This document shows positions 1-6,470 of a stretch of DNA of 15,516 nucleotides, piece by piece. This DNA is from JAHJGG01 sp041658785 (GTDB taxonomy: Bacteria > Patescibacteriota > Patescibacteriia > Magasanikbacterales > UBA922). Location of the stretch: the NCBI GenBank assembly GCA_041658785.1, contig JBAZZL010000027.1, forward strand, positions 1 to 15,516, written 5' to 3'. How positions within the stretch are numbered: the first letter of the stretch is position 1; each line of letters begins with the position of its first letter. The notes beneath the pieces were generated by a model, which saw nothing but the letters and a program-made list of their open reading frames with translations, did no database searches and had not been told where the DNA came from. The translations under genes and the position numbers were made by a program.

Positions 1-456
1 AAGCACTGCGGAGGCGATGGCGCAGTAAGAAGCGAGTCTAATTTTAAAATAAAAATTCCAGCCGGTATTGACAATGGACAGTCTATTCGTTTGCAAGGCA
101 AAGGCGAACACAACGGCGGCGGGGGATCGGCCGGTGATTTGTACGTGGTTATTCATGTCCGGCCGGATAAACGATTTGCGCGCGATGGAAACGATATTTT
201 CACCGAGGTAAAAATTTCTTATCCGCAGGCGGCCTTGGGAGCCGAAGTGGAGATTGACACGGTTGACGGCCGCAAGAAATTGGTGATTCCTGAAGGCACC
301 CAGCCGAATCAGCAAATCAGGTTGAAAGGCAGGGGCATTCCGCATTTGCAAGGCGGTGGCAGAGGGGATCAGTATGTGAAAGTGATTGTTGAGGTGCCGA
401 AAAGAATAGGGAGAAAGGCGAGGGGTCTTTTACAAGATTTAGCAAAAGAGCTATAA
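1..456 (+). CDS. dnaJ: Chaperone DnaJ, C-terminal part (5' end outside window)
   Basis: The reading frame is open from the first base to the TAA at 454-456, giving the last 151 residues of a protein that is usually about 370 long. The fragment begins in the final zinc-finger repeat (CGGDG, residues 3-7). It continues with the C-terminal substrate-binding domains: an IPAG motif near residue 20, a GKGE turn near 34-37, GDLYV, a 'F.RDGND' motif, AALGAEVEI, 'IPEGTQPNQ' and the closing GRGDQYVKV. DnaJ (Hsp40) delivers unfolded clients to DnaK and stimulates its ATPase in the cytoplasm. The J domain and most zinc-finger cysteines lie upstream of the window. A TTG at 91 could be read as a start, but homology continues upstream of it, so the gene is simply cut by the window edge. 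The assignment to DnaJ rather than a CbpA-type paralogue rests on the zinc-finger remnant. Confidence 0.95.
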   Translation, partial: KHCGGDGAVRSESNFKIKIPAGIDNGQSIRLQGKGEHNGGGGSAGDLYVVIHVRPDKRFARDGNDIFTEVKISYPQAALGAEVEIDTVDGRKKLVIPEGTQPNQQIRLKGRGIPHLQGGGRGDQYVKVIVEVPKRIGRKARGLLQDLAKEL

Positions 457-479
457 TTGTTGTGCATAACTCTTTTAAT

Positions 480-555
480 AGAACACGAATTGAACGAATT
501 TAACGAATCAGAACGAATTCGTTAAAATCCGTTTAATTCGTTAGATCCGTGTTCT
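480..555. repeat. 76-nt loopless imperfect palindrome with AACGAATT words
   Basis: The dyad centre is the GAATTC at 515-520. Outer arms AGAACACG (480-487) and CGTGTTCT (548-555) are perfect, and inside them about 80% of positions pair. Each arm is made of the words ACGAATT, AACGAA and GAACGAA. The left arm is closely related to the reverse complement of 1846-1885. It fills most of the gap between dnaJ and the next gene. It could fold in RNA as a weak terminator, but no T-tract follows, so I call it a repeat. Confidence 0.8.
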
Positions 556-562
556 ATTTTGT

Positions 563-1072
563 ATGGATTTTATATCTTTATTTCCTACGATTGATTGGTT
601 TGTACTGTTTTTGTTTTTAGCAGTACTAGTTTTACATCTGATCTTCGTCAAAAAATCCCGCTTGCTTGTTGATATTATTTCAGTTTACACCAGCTTCGCT
701 TTGGTAATTATTGTGCCCATGTTTTTTCCGACTGTCCATATTTGGCTAGGGACGCATCCACTGCTTCGGGCAGGCGCGTTTGCCGGGCTGGTGTTGATAT
801 TGCATTTTTTGTTAAGCCACAGCAATATCAGGGATTTTTCCGCCCGCGTTCGGCCATCTGACTTTGCCACTTCTTTTGTTTATCGGGTGGGAATCATTGG
901 TTTATTTTTTACTTCCATCCTTTATTTTTCACCGGCTTCAATCAAAGATCTGCTAGGGCCGATCAGCCATCTGCTGTTTATGAATTTCTGGGCGTTAGTT
1001 GTTTGGTTTTTTATTCCTTTGCTGTTTGCGTTCGCTTATCGGTTTAGGACGAGGAGAGGGTGGATTGAATAA
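563..1072 (+). CDS. Five-helix integral membrane protein, function unknown
   Basis: The 169-residue protein has five hydrophobic segments, at about residues 12-29, 36-55, 67-84, 107-122 and 136-159, and ends in a basic tail (RFRTRRGWIE). The positively charged loops (KKSR at 30-33, the C-terminal arginines) suggest the tail faces the cytoplasm. No catalytic motif or known family signature is recognisable. The ATG at 563 directly follows the 480-555 palindrome, with no Shine-Dalgarno match, which is common in this kind of genome. It is co-directional with dnaJ but 106 bases away, so co-transcription is possible and unproven. The stop (1070-1072) is followed at once by a TACGAA-word repeat and then a bidirectional terminator. 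The composition matches a real membrane gene, not a shadow frame. Confidence 0.8.
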   Translation: MDFISLFPTIDWFVLFLFLAVLVLHLIFVKKSRLLVDIISVYTSFALVIIVPMFFPTVHIWLGTHPLLRAGAFAGLVLILHFLLSHSNIRDFSARVRPSDFATSFVYRVGIIGLFFTSILYFSPASIKDLLGPISHLLFMNFWALVVWFFIPLLFAFAYRFRTRRGWIE

Positions 1073-1074
1073 AC

Positions 1075-1109
1075 ATACGAATTACGAATGGTACGAATAT
1101 ACGAATATG
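1075..1109. repeat. TACGAA-word repeat, intergenic relative of the uvrB insertions
   Basis: The 35-base stretch consists of four ATACGAAT/TACGAAT-type words with a GGTACGAA in the middle. It has the same word order as the two 40-bp elements inside uvrB (13958-13997 and 14525-14564), with T replacing A after several GAA words. It lies between the stop codon at 1072 and the terminator at 1122, so here it is noncoding. Confidence 0.75.
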
Positions 1110-1115
1110 TTAAAT

Positions 1116-1150
1116 ACGAAAAAAGCCCGCGAGGGCTTTATTATTTTTGA
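1116..1150. terminator. Bidirectional intrinsic terminator between convergent genes
   Basis: A perfect 7-bp stem AAAGCCC (1122-1128) / GGGCTTT (1133-1139) with loop GCGA has an A-run on its left (1119-1124) and a T-rich tail on its right (1137-1149). It can therefore end transcripts from the membrane-protein gene on the plus strand and from the zinc-ribbon gene on the minus strand. Confidence 0.85.
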
Positions 1151-1159
1151 TTTCAGAAT

Positions 1160-1357
1160 TTATTTTTTTACTGCCTTTAGTATTAATTTGATAAGACCAG
1201 TGCCGCACTTTTCGCACAAATCCCATTCTTCCCAAGCCAATGAACCAAGCTCTTTGAATTCGTGCTTTCCTTTAATGTGAAGTGAAAGATGGGACCAACC
1301 GTCTGGTGTCTTGGAAGGGCGTTTTTTGCATTTGTCGCATTGAATTATTGATGACAT
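1160..1357 (-). CDS. Small zinc-ribbon protein, function unknown
   Basis: The 65-residue protein has two paired-cysteine knuckles, CDKC (residues 7-10) and CEKC (48-51), that would bind one zinc ion, and a lysine-rich C-terminus. Between them lie a 'GWSHLSLHIKGKHE' segment and a tryptophan-rich 'LAWEEWDLC' stretch. I chose the ATG at 1355-1357. The frame is open further upstream to a TTG at 1417, but that TTG is the first half of a consensus -35 box, and the ATG at 1390 lies inside the -10 box, so neither can be in the transcript. Zinc ribbons of this kind may bind nucleic acid or protein, and nothing here decides which. The gene has its own strong promoter and a terminator, so it is probably a single-gene unit. 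Confidence 0.75.
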   Translation of the reverse strand: MSSIIQCDKCKKRPSKTPDGWSHLSLHIKGKHEFKELGSLAWEEWDLCEKCGTGLIKLILKAVKK

Positions 1358-1388
1358 AGGAGCTGGGTTTAGGTGAGTTAGGAGAGTC

Positions 1389-1417
1389 ATTATATCTTTT
1401 GCTAAACTCCATGTCAA
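1389..1417 (-). promoter_or_regulatory. Perfect consensus sigma-70 promoter
   Basis: On the minus strand TTGACA (1417-1412) is followed by exactly 17 bases and then TATAAT (1394-1389). Both hexamers match the housekeeping consensus in full, at the ideal spacing. Transcription should start near 1382, giving a leader of about 25 bases before the ATG at 1357 of the zinc-ribbon gene. Confidence 0.9.
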
Positions 1418-1420
1418 GGT

Positions 1421-1450
1421 TGTTCATTGTTCATTGGTCATTGAACATTA
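1421..1450. repeat. TTCATTG-word repeat forming the end of rnhA
   Basis: The words TTGTTCATTG, TTCATTGGTC and ATTGAACATT follow each other across the rnhA stop codon (1438-1440). The last codons of rnhA (D-N-V-Q-stop) are part of this word repeat. Confidence 0.5.
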
Positions 1451-1845
1451 TCCAAAATCCGATTCACCTCCGCGTCCGCTTCTTTATTTCCTTCTCGTAA
1501 GATATGCTTAATGCGCACCTTTTTAAACTTTTGCATCTCGTTCCACGCCTGCACAAAAAGTTTTTGAATGGTCGGCTCTTTTACTTTCCAGTTGCCGTTT
1601 AGCTGTTCGCAGACCAGCTTGCTGTCAACAATACATTCCACTTCGTCCGCGCCAAGCTCACGGGCTTTTTTTAATCCGGAAATAATAGCGGAGTATTCGG
1701 CAAAGTTATTCGTTTGTTTGCCAAGATACTCGCCGTAGGAGGCGAGGGTTTGGCCTTTTTCGTCTTTGATTATCACTCCAGTGGCAGCTGGGCCTGGATT
1801 ACCGCGCGCGCCGCCATCAGTAAAAATCATGAGTTTTTTTGTCAT
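1438..1845 (-). CDS. rnhA: Ribonuclease HI
   Basis: The protein cleaves the RNA strand of RNA-DNA hybrids and so removes R-loops and primer remnants in the cytoplasm. It has 135 residues, close to the minimal RNase H fold. The four acidic metal-binding residues are visible: D10 in FTDGGARGNPGP, E50 in NNFAEYSAI, D74 in IVDSKLV and D124 in NKEADAEVN. The 'K.TNN.AEY' form and the C-terminal 'REGNKEADA' are typical of the short RNase HI-like branch that lacks the basic handle region of the E. coli enzyme. The start is the ATG at 1843-1845, with no clear ribosome site. The stop TGA lies in a word repeat, and the sequence directly upstream (1846-1885) is also repeat. It is co-directional with recJ upstream and may be co-transcribed with it. 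Confidence 0.95.
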   Translation of the reverse strand: MTKKLMIFTDGGARGNPGPAATGVIIKDEKGQTLASYGEYLGKQTNNFAEYSAIISGLKKARELGADEVECIVDSKLVCEQLNGNWKVKEPTIQKLFVQAWNEMQKFKKVRIKHILREGNKEADAEVNRILDNVQ

Positions 1846-1885
1846 ATTCGTTCTGATTTGTTTAATTCGTTAAATTCGTGTTTCT
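1846..1885 (-). repeat. 40-nt relative of the 480-519 palindrome arm
   Basis: The reverse complement of this stretch aligns over about 40 bases with the left arm at 480-519: both start AGAA(A)CACGAATT, continue with AACGAATT-type words and end ATCAGAACGAAT. It abuts the rnhA start codon and would form that gene's 5' leader. Confidence 0.7.
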
Positions 1886-1945
1886 ATCTAGCCTTCGTTA
1901 GATAGATACGCGGATTGAACAGATTGAACGGATTTACGCGGATTT
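1883..1945. repeat. Hairpin plus ACGCGGATT word repeat overlapping the end of recJ
   Basis: An 8-bp perfect stem TCTATCTA / TAGATAGA (1883-1890, 1899-1906; loop GCCTTCGT) is followed by ACGCGGATTGAACAGATT, GAACGGATTT and ACGCGGATTT words. The recJ stop codon and its last three codons (K-S-A) lie inside the last word. A similar hairpin plus ACGCACAGATT word sits at the other end of recJ (3747-3780). Confidence 0.7.
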
Positions 1946-3703
1946 TTTAAGATCAATGATAGTCAGTTGCAGCTCCCGGTTGCCATTCCATTCATTGACG
2001 CTAATTTCAAACACCAAATCAATTTTGTCGCCTTTTTTTAATGTTTGACACCAGTTGGTCTCGCCATTTTCCGAGCATAAATTCCAGCCGATTGTCTTTC
2101 TTATTTTACTGGAATCATGAGAGACCATAATAGTCAGGTGCCGTTTGTCTTTGCCGACCGGGTTGAATGACGCCACTGTCAGTCCGCGCGCCAAATATTT
2201 GGGCTTTTCATTATTTTGGCCAAAGGGTTCAAATTTATTCAAGATATCGTACAATTCCCAGTTCACCTGATCCAGATCAACCTCCGCGTCAATTAAGATC
2301 GCGGGTTGGGGCGGTGTATCGCCAAACTGCTCTTTAAACTGCGATATCATGGCCTGTTTAAATGGCTCAAGCGCTGTTTCGTTTTTGAGTGTAAAACCAC
2401 AGGCCATTGGATGGCCGCCAAATTTGGCAAAGTATTCAGGATTAGATTGCAGAGCTTCAATAATGCTAAAGCCCTCAATACTTCGGCCAGAGCCGGTGAT
2501 CTCCTCCTCATTTTTGGCCATTACAATGGTTGGTTTGTAGTATTTCTCTTTTATTTTGCCGGCAATCAGTCCGATAATGCCAGTGGACCATTCGTTGCCA
2601 AGAATAAATAGTATGGGATTATCTTTTTGATCAGGTTCAATTTGCTCTATTGCTTTTTTTACCAAGCCCTCGGTTGTTTTTTGCCGTTCGGAATTATTTT
2701 CATTCAATTCAAACGCCAGGTCAGCCGCTTCAATCGGGTCTTGGGTCATGAGGAGGTTGTATGCCACATTGGCGTGATTCATCCGGCCGGCGGCGTTAAT
2801 TCTCGGCGCAATTTGAAAACCAATCGTGTGCGTGTCAAAATTGCGTTTTTTAGCGCCGCCTTCATCAAGCAAGCGAGCTTCAAGCAAAAGTTTTTGCAGG
2901 CCGATGCTTTTCGTTTTGTTCAGAACAATTAGTCCGTATTTAGTCAGCGTCCGTGATTCACCCAAAAGCGGCACCATATCAGCCACAGTGGCAATCGCTA
3001 CCAGTCCCAACAGCCATTTTTCAAATCCTTCGTGTGTTTCATTATTTTGCAATTGTTTTCCTGATTCATCATGTTTTTTTAACAACGCCTGAACTAGCTT
3101 AAACGCCACCCCGGCTCCGCTCAATCCTTTGTCAGGATAAGTTTCTCCTGGAGCAGGCGGATGAATAATTGCGTAGGCCTCGGGCATTATTTCCGGCGCG
3201 CTGTGATGGTCAGTAATGATCACGTCCATTCCCTTTTCTCGCGCCATTTTCATCTCTTCCAGATTACTAACCCCGCAGTCGCAGGTGATTATCAAATCAA
3301 TTTTTTGATCTGAAAATAGTTGAACAGTATTTTTGTTCAGGCCGTAGCCGTCTATTTCGCGGTGGGGGAGGAAGACCTCGGTTTGCTCCGCGCCCAGGGC
3401 TCTTAGGGTAGAAATCAAAATAGCCGAAGCGCAGACGCCATCCGCGTCATAGTCGCCATGGACGATTATTTTTTCCTGCTTATCAATGGCTTCAAAAATT
3501 CTCGTTACTGCCTTCTCCATGTCCCGAAACAAAAACGGATCATGGATATCTTGGGTGTAGTCAGGGTTAAGAAATTCATCAATTTTTTCCGCGTTGGTGA
3601 TACCGCGGTGAAATAATAAATTGGCTACCACTTTGGGCAGTTCGGGATGTTCGTCATAAAATGATCGGGGCGCTTCGGGGAGAATCTGCCAGTTTTTTTG
3701 CAT
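1934..3703 (-). CDS. recJ: Single-stranded-DNA-specific exonuclease RecJ
   Basis: RecJ degrades single-stranded DNA 5' to 3' in recombinational, mismatch and base-excision repair. In the 589-residue form used here the DHH-family motifs are HGDYDADG (82-89), TCDCG (140-144), TDHH (164-167) and LSGAGVAFKL near 200. They are followed by VAIATVADMVPL, a DHHA1 domain with 'EWSTGIIGLIAGKI' and the substrate motif 'FGGHPMACGF', and a C-terminal OB-fold (FEPFGQNNEKP, then GKDKRHLTIMV). All expected catalytic residues are present. The frame is open to a TTG at 3739, but that lies in a TTGGCAATT word repeat. I prefer the ATG at 3703, which begins 'MQKNWQILP', a usual family N-terminus; the ATG at 3715 is also possible. 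The stop codon comes from an ACGCGGATT repeat. Confidence 0.95.
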   Translation of the reverse strand: MQKNWQILPEAPRSFYDEHPELPKVVANLLFHRGITNAEKIDEFLNPDYTQDIHDPFLFRDMEKAVTRIFEAIDKQEKIIVHGDYDADGVCASAILISTLRALGAEQTEVFLPHREIDGYGLNKNTVQLFSDQKIDLIITCDCGVSNLEEMKMAREKGMDVIITDHHSAPEIMPEAYAIIHPPAPGETYPDKGLSGAGVAFKLVQALLKKHDESGKQLQNNETHEGFEKWLLGLVAIATVADMVPLLGESRTLTKYGLIVLNKTKSIGLQKLLLEARLLDEGGAKKRNFDTHTIGFQIAPRINAAGRMNHANVAYNLLMTQDPIEAADLAFELNENNSERQKTTEGLVKKAIEQIEPDQKDNPILFILGNEWSTGIIGLIAGKIKEKYYKPTIVMAKNEEEITGSGRSIEGFSIIEALQSNPEYFAKFGGHPMACGFTLKNETALEPFKQAMISQFKEQFGDTPPQPAILIDAEVDLDQVNWELYDILNKFEPFGQNNEKPKYLARGLTVASFNPVGKDKRHLTIMVSHDSSKIRKTIGWNLCSENGETNWCQTLKKGDKIDLVFEISVNEWNGNRELQLTIIDLKKSA

Positions 3704-3746
3704 AATATTTATCATTGTTAGTTTTGGCAATTTTGGCAATCTGCAT

Positions 3747-3780
3747 TCTATCTAACGAAAATTAGATAACGCACAGATTT
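3747..3780. repeat. Second TCTATCTAACGAA hairpin, upstream of recJ
   Basis: Stem TATCTAA (3749-3755) / TTAGATA (3762-3768), loop CGAAAA, followed by an ACGCACAGATT word. It shares 19 of 24 positions with the reverse complement of the hairpin at 1883-1906, including the 13-base TCTATCTAACGAA. Together the two copies flank recJ. Confidence 0.65.
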
Positions 3781-3806
3781 CCATGATTACCATGATGGTG
3801 GAAGAT

Positions 3807-4211
3807 TTATTTATAAAATAATTTAAGTTTTTTAAAATCCCAATACGAATCAGCCAGAAACAAAGAGAGAATAGCAAAGGCCGCGTCAATTCCATAAATT
3901 CGCTCCAAATTAATTGGCTGTAGATGGATCATAATGATTGTTATTCCCAGCAGCATCCAATGGCCTATTGGCCGTTTTAGCGGACTGATACGTTCGTCTG
4001 CGGGAATTTTTGCCCGCTGTTTCAAGCCGTAGAGTGTATAAAAAATCATCCAAGGAATGATATAATACCATTGCCAAACAGTCATGTCCAAGCGGTATTC
4101 TTCCACCAATAGGTAGTATGGAAACATGAGGAAGATGCCGGCTGCAAATAAAAAAATAATTTCCAGCTGGTAGATGTGGCGGGGGTGGAGGCGATGGTGC
4201 GAAAGTTTCAT
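3807..4211 (-). CDS. Four-helix membrane protein, function unknown
   Basis: The 134-residue protein has a basic, histidine-rich N-terminus (KLSHHRLHPRH) and four hydrophobic segments at about residues 16-35, 46-64, 82-98 and 105-122, with an aromatic-rich second helix (WQWYYIIPWMIFY). A cytoplasmic loop near 64-81 is basic. No family signature is recognisable. The ATG at 4209-4211 lies 5 bases after the stop of a 34-codon ORF, so the two are probably translated together. It lies between lepA (upstream) and recJ (downstream), all on the minus strand. The hydropathy pattern makes it a convincing real gene, but its role cannot be read from the sequence. Confidence 0.75.
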   Translation of the reverse strand: MKLSHHRLHPRHIYQLEIIFLFAAGIFLMFPYYLLVEEYRLDMTVWQWYYIIPWMIFYTLYGLKQRAKIPADERISPLKRPIGHWMLLGITIIMIHLQPINLERIYGIDAAFAILSLFLADSYWDFKKLKLFYK

Positions 4212-4216
4212 AATTT

Positions 4217-4321
4217 TTAAAACGCCGTAAATATAGGTAGAATGGTAAAAAATATCATGCCGATAATGCCAATAAGGACGAGGATGATTTTTAGTATTTT
4301 CTTAATTTTTTTTGGATGCAT
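4217..4321 (-). CDS. 34-residue single-helix membrane peptide
   Basis: The reading frame starts with the ATG at 4319-4321 and ends with the TAA at 4217-4219. The peptide begins MHPKKIKKILK and continues as one hydrophobic helix (IILVLIGIIGMIFFTILPIF, residues 12-31). A basic N-terminus followed by one helix is the normal charge pattern for a cytoplasmic-N small membrane protein. An AGGTG lies 11 bases before the ATG as a possible ribosome-binding site and is supplied by the AATTAGGTG repeat at 4328. The stop is 5 bases before the next gene (3807-4211), another small membrane protein, which suggests a translationally coupled pair. Its function is unknown. It is short enough that comparison with relatives is needed to be sure. 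Confidence 0.55.
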   Translation of the reverse strand: MHPKKIKKILKIILVLIGIIGMIFFTILPIFTAF

Positions 4322-4327
4322 ATTTAT

Positions 4328-4457
4328 TAATTCACCTAATTCACCTAATTTCTAATTCACCTAATAAAATATTCAATTCCCAATACACCAAGTAACCAGA
4401 CAATTGGACATTGGTAATTTGGAATTTTATTAGAAATTAGGTGAATTAGGTGAATTA
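4328..4457. repeat. Large inverted repeat of TTAGGTGAA words, perfect 28-bp arms
   Basis: Bases 4328-4355 and 4430-4457 are perfect reverse complements (28 of 28). Further in, CTAATAAAAT (4361-4370) pairs with 4424-4433, and looser pairing continues through ATTCAATTCC and GGTAATTTGGAATT. The left arm carries one extra 9-base word (TTCACCTAA). The words are 9-mers of the type TTAGGTGAA. This accounts for nearly all of the gap between lepA and the small membrane genes and could fold as a 130-base hairpin in the transcript. Confidence 0.9.
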
Positions 4458-4469
4458 GAAATTATCGTT

Positions 4470-6257
4470 TTATCTTTTAAGTACCGCAAGGTATGCTTCC
4501 GTCGGAATCTCCACCCTTCCCTTTCCCATCGCCAGCATCTTTTTTTTGCCTTTTTTTTGTTTTTCCAACAGTTTGCGTTTGCGAGTCACATCACCGCCGT
4601 AGAGCTTGGCGGTAACATCTTTTCTAAGGGCAGAGAGTCTTTCGGCGGCGATAATTTTTCCGCCGACAGCGGCCTGGATTTTGATTACAAATTGTTGTTT
4701 GGGCAAGGTGTCTTTCAGTGAATTAACGATTTTTTTGCCTATTCTGAACGCGTCATCGCGCCAAACCAATGTCGCTAGAGCTTCCACCACATCTTCGGCA
4801 ATCAAAATATCCAGTTTTACCACATCAGCTTCGCGGTAATCTTTGAAATCATAATTAAGCGATCCATAACCGCTGGTGACCGTCTTTAGTTTATCATAAA
4901 AATCGGTAATAAGCGAAGCGAGCGGCATTTCATAATGAAGCACGGCGCGTTTTCCTGTTCCGGAGCTTAAATATTCTGTATTGGTATACTGTCCTTTTCT
5001 TTCTGAAACCAAGCTCATAATGTTGCCGATATATTCTTCCGGAGTAATAATGTCCACGCTCATCCACGGTTCCTCAATCTGTTTAATTTCAGGCGTATCC
5101 GGCAGGTCTTGCGGGCTCTTGGACACCAGCTTTTCCCCGTTAGTTTTAAAGACATGATAAGCGACGCTCGGGACAGTGGCGATGATATGCAATCCGAATT
5201 CACGCTTCAGCCTTTCTTGAAATATTTCCAGATGCAACATTCCCAAAAAACCGCAGCGAAAGCCAAAGCCCAAAGCTTGAGAACTCTCCGGCTCATAAAA
5301 TAAAGCGGAATCAGATAATTTTAATCTGTCCACGGCTTCGCGCAGAGCGCTGTAATCATTACCTTCTTTCGGAAAGATGCCGGCAAAGACCATTGATTTT
5401 ACTTCTTTGTAGCCGGGAAGAGGCTTTTCAGCCGGTTTTTCTTTGGCAGTAATTGTATCGCCAACACGCACCTGCCCCAGTTCTTTTAATCCGGTAACTA
5501 CGTAGCCGATTTGGCCGTTGGCTATTTTTTCCTGATTCATTCTGTCGGGAGTGAAACGGCCAACTTCTAATGCCTCGGCTATCTCTCCGGTACCCATAAA
5601 TTTGATTTTATCGTTTTTACTCAAACTCCCATCCACTATTCTCACAGCCGCAATCACGCCTTGGTAATCGTCGTAGAAAGAATCAAAAATTAATGCCCGG
5701 GTTGGCAAGCTGGCAGAATCTTTCGGAGCCGGCACTCTCTCAATTACCGCTTGCAAGATTTGATCAATATTTTCTCCAGTTTTTGCCGAACAAGTAAGGA
5801 TTTCCTCTTTGGCGCAACCCAAGAGGTGGATGATTTCTGCGCTGGTTTTTTTCACATCCGCGTTGGGCAGGTCTATCTTATTTAACACCGGAATAATAGT
5901 TAGATTTTGTTCAATTGCCAAATATAAATTAGCGATAGTTTGCGCTTGTACACCTTGAGAAGCATCAACCAAGAGAATGGCGCCTTCTACCGCCGCCAGG
6001 CTGCGAGAAACTTCATAGGTAAAATCCACGTGGCCGGGGGTATCAATGAGATTGAGGGTGTAATCTTGATAGAGCATTCTCACCGACTGAAGTTTGATGG
6101 TGATGCCCCGCTCTTGCTCCAGTTCCATAGTGTCCAGCAGCTGCGCGTGCATTTTTCTTTTTTCAACTGTTCCTGTTAATTCCAAAAAACGATCAGCCAA
6201 AGTTGATTTTCCATGATCAATGTGCGCGATAATGCAGAAATTTCTGATATTTGACAT
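4470..6257 (-). CDS. lepA: Elongation factor 4 (LepA), ribosomal back-translocase GTPase
   Basis: LepA binds stalled or mis-translocated ribosomes and helps initiation and elongation under stress. The 595-residue form matches the family length of about 600. GTPase motifs in order: AHIDHGKST (11-19), ERGITI (49-54), DTPGHVDF (72-79), NKIDL (126-130) and SAKTG (157-161). Downstream are the EF4 domains, with 'RCGFLGMLHLEIFQERL', 'SDSALFYEPESSQALGFGFRCG' and the LepA-specific C-terminal domain ending 'GKGRVEIPTEAYLAVLKR'. I chose the ATG at 6255-6257 because a GAGGG sits 9 bases upstream. A TTG eight codons earlier is in frame but would include that ribosome site. The gene lies downstream of murJ, separated by 362 bases that hold a large hairpin. 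Confidence 0.97.
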   Translation of the reverse strand: MSNIRNFCIIAHIDHGKSTLADRFLELTGTVEKRKMHAQLLDTMELEQERGITIKLQSVRMLYQDYTLNLIDTPGHVDFTYEVSRSLAAVEGAILLVDASQGVQAQTIANLYLAIEQNLTIIPVLNKIDLPNADVKKTSAEIIHLLGCAKEEILTCSAKTGENIDQILQAVIERVPAPKDSASLPTRALIFDSFYDDYQGVIAAVRIVDGSLSKNDKIKFMGTGEIAEALEVGRFTPDRMNQEKIANGQIGYVVTGLKELGQVRVGDTITAKEKPAEKPLPGYKEVKSMVFAGIFPKEGNDYSALREAVDRLKLSDSALFYEPESSQALGFGFRCGFLGMLHLEIFQERLKREFGLHIIATVPSVAYHVFKTNGEKLVSKSPQDLPDTPEIKQIEEPWMSVDIITPEEYIGNIMSLVSERKGQYTNTEYLSSGTGKRAVLHYEMPLASLITDFYDKLKTVTSGYGSLNYDFKDYREADVVKLDILIAEDVVEALATLVWRDDAFRIGKKIVNSLKDTLPKQQFVIKIQAAVGGKIIAAERLSALRKDVTAKLYGGDVTRKRKLLEKQKKGKKKMLAMGKGRVEIPTEAYLAVLKR

Positions 6258-6417
6258 AAGAAAAAGCCCTCTATTAAGCAAAATATGGACTCATATACCC
6301 CTTCGCCTTATTAATTCCGATTTTGCAAAAATTAAATTCTAATTATTTTGTTAAGTTTTAGCTATAATTTAACGTTAAGCTACGGGGTATTATACGGAAT
6401 TTAAATAGCAATTGAGT

Positions 6418-6446
6418 ATAATAACATTATTATTATTTTATTACAA
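6418..6446 (-). promoter_or_regulatory. Possible promoter for lepA in an AT-rich gap
   Basis: The gap 6258-6470 contains no gene that I can support. On the minus strand TTGTAA (6446-6441), 17 bases and TATTAT (6423-6418) are an acceptable sigma-70 match, about 160 bases before the lepA start. The region is so AT-rich that a chance match is likely. A TTAACGTTAA palindrome also lies in the gap. Confidence 0.3.
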
Positions 6447-6470
6447 GAGATTTTTACTTCATGATTTATA

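Noticed and set aside
480..555. The palindrome as a normal dnaJ terminator
   Set aside because: The stem is AT-rich with many mismatches, and no T-tract follows; the related copy at 1846 lies before a start codon and not after a gene.
1358..1417. Longer N-terminus of the zinc-ribbon protein from the TTG at 1417
   Set aside because: This stretch is a perfect consensus promoter, so it would lie outside the transcript.
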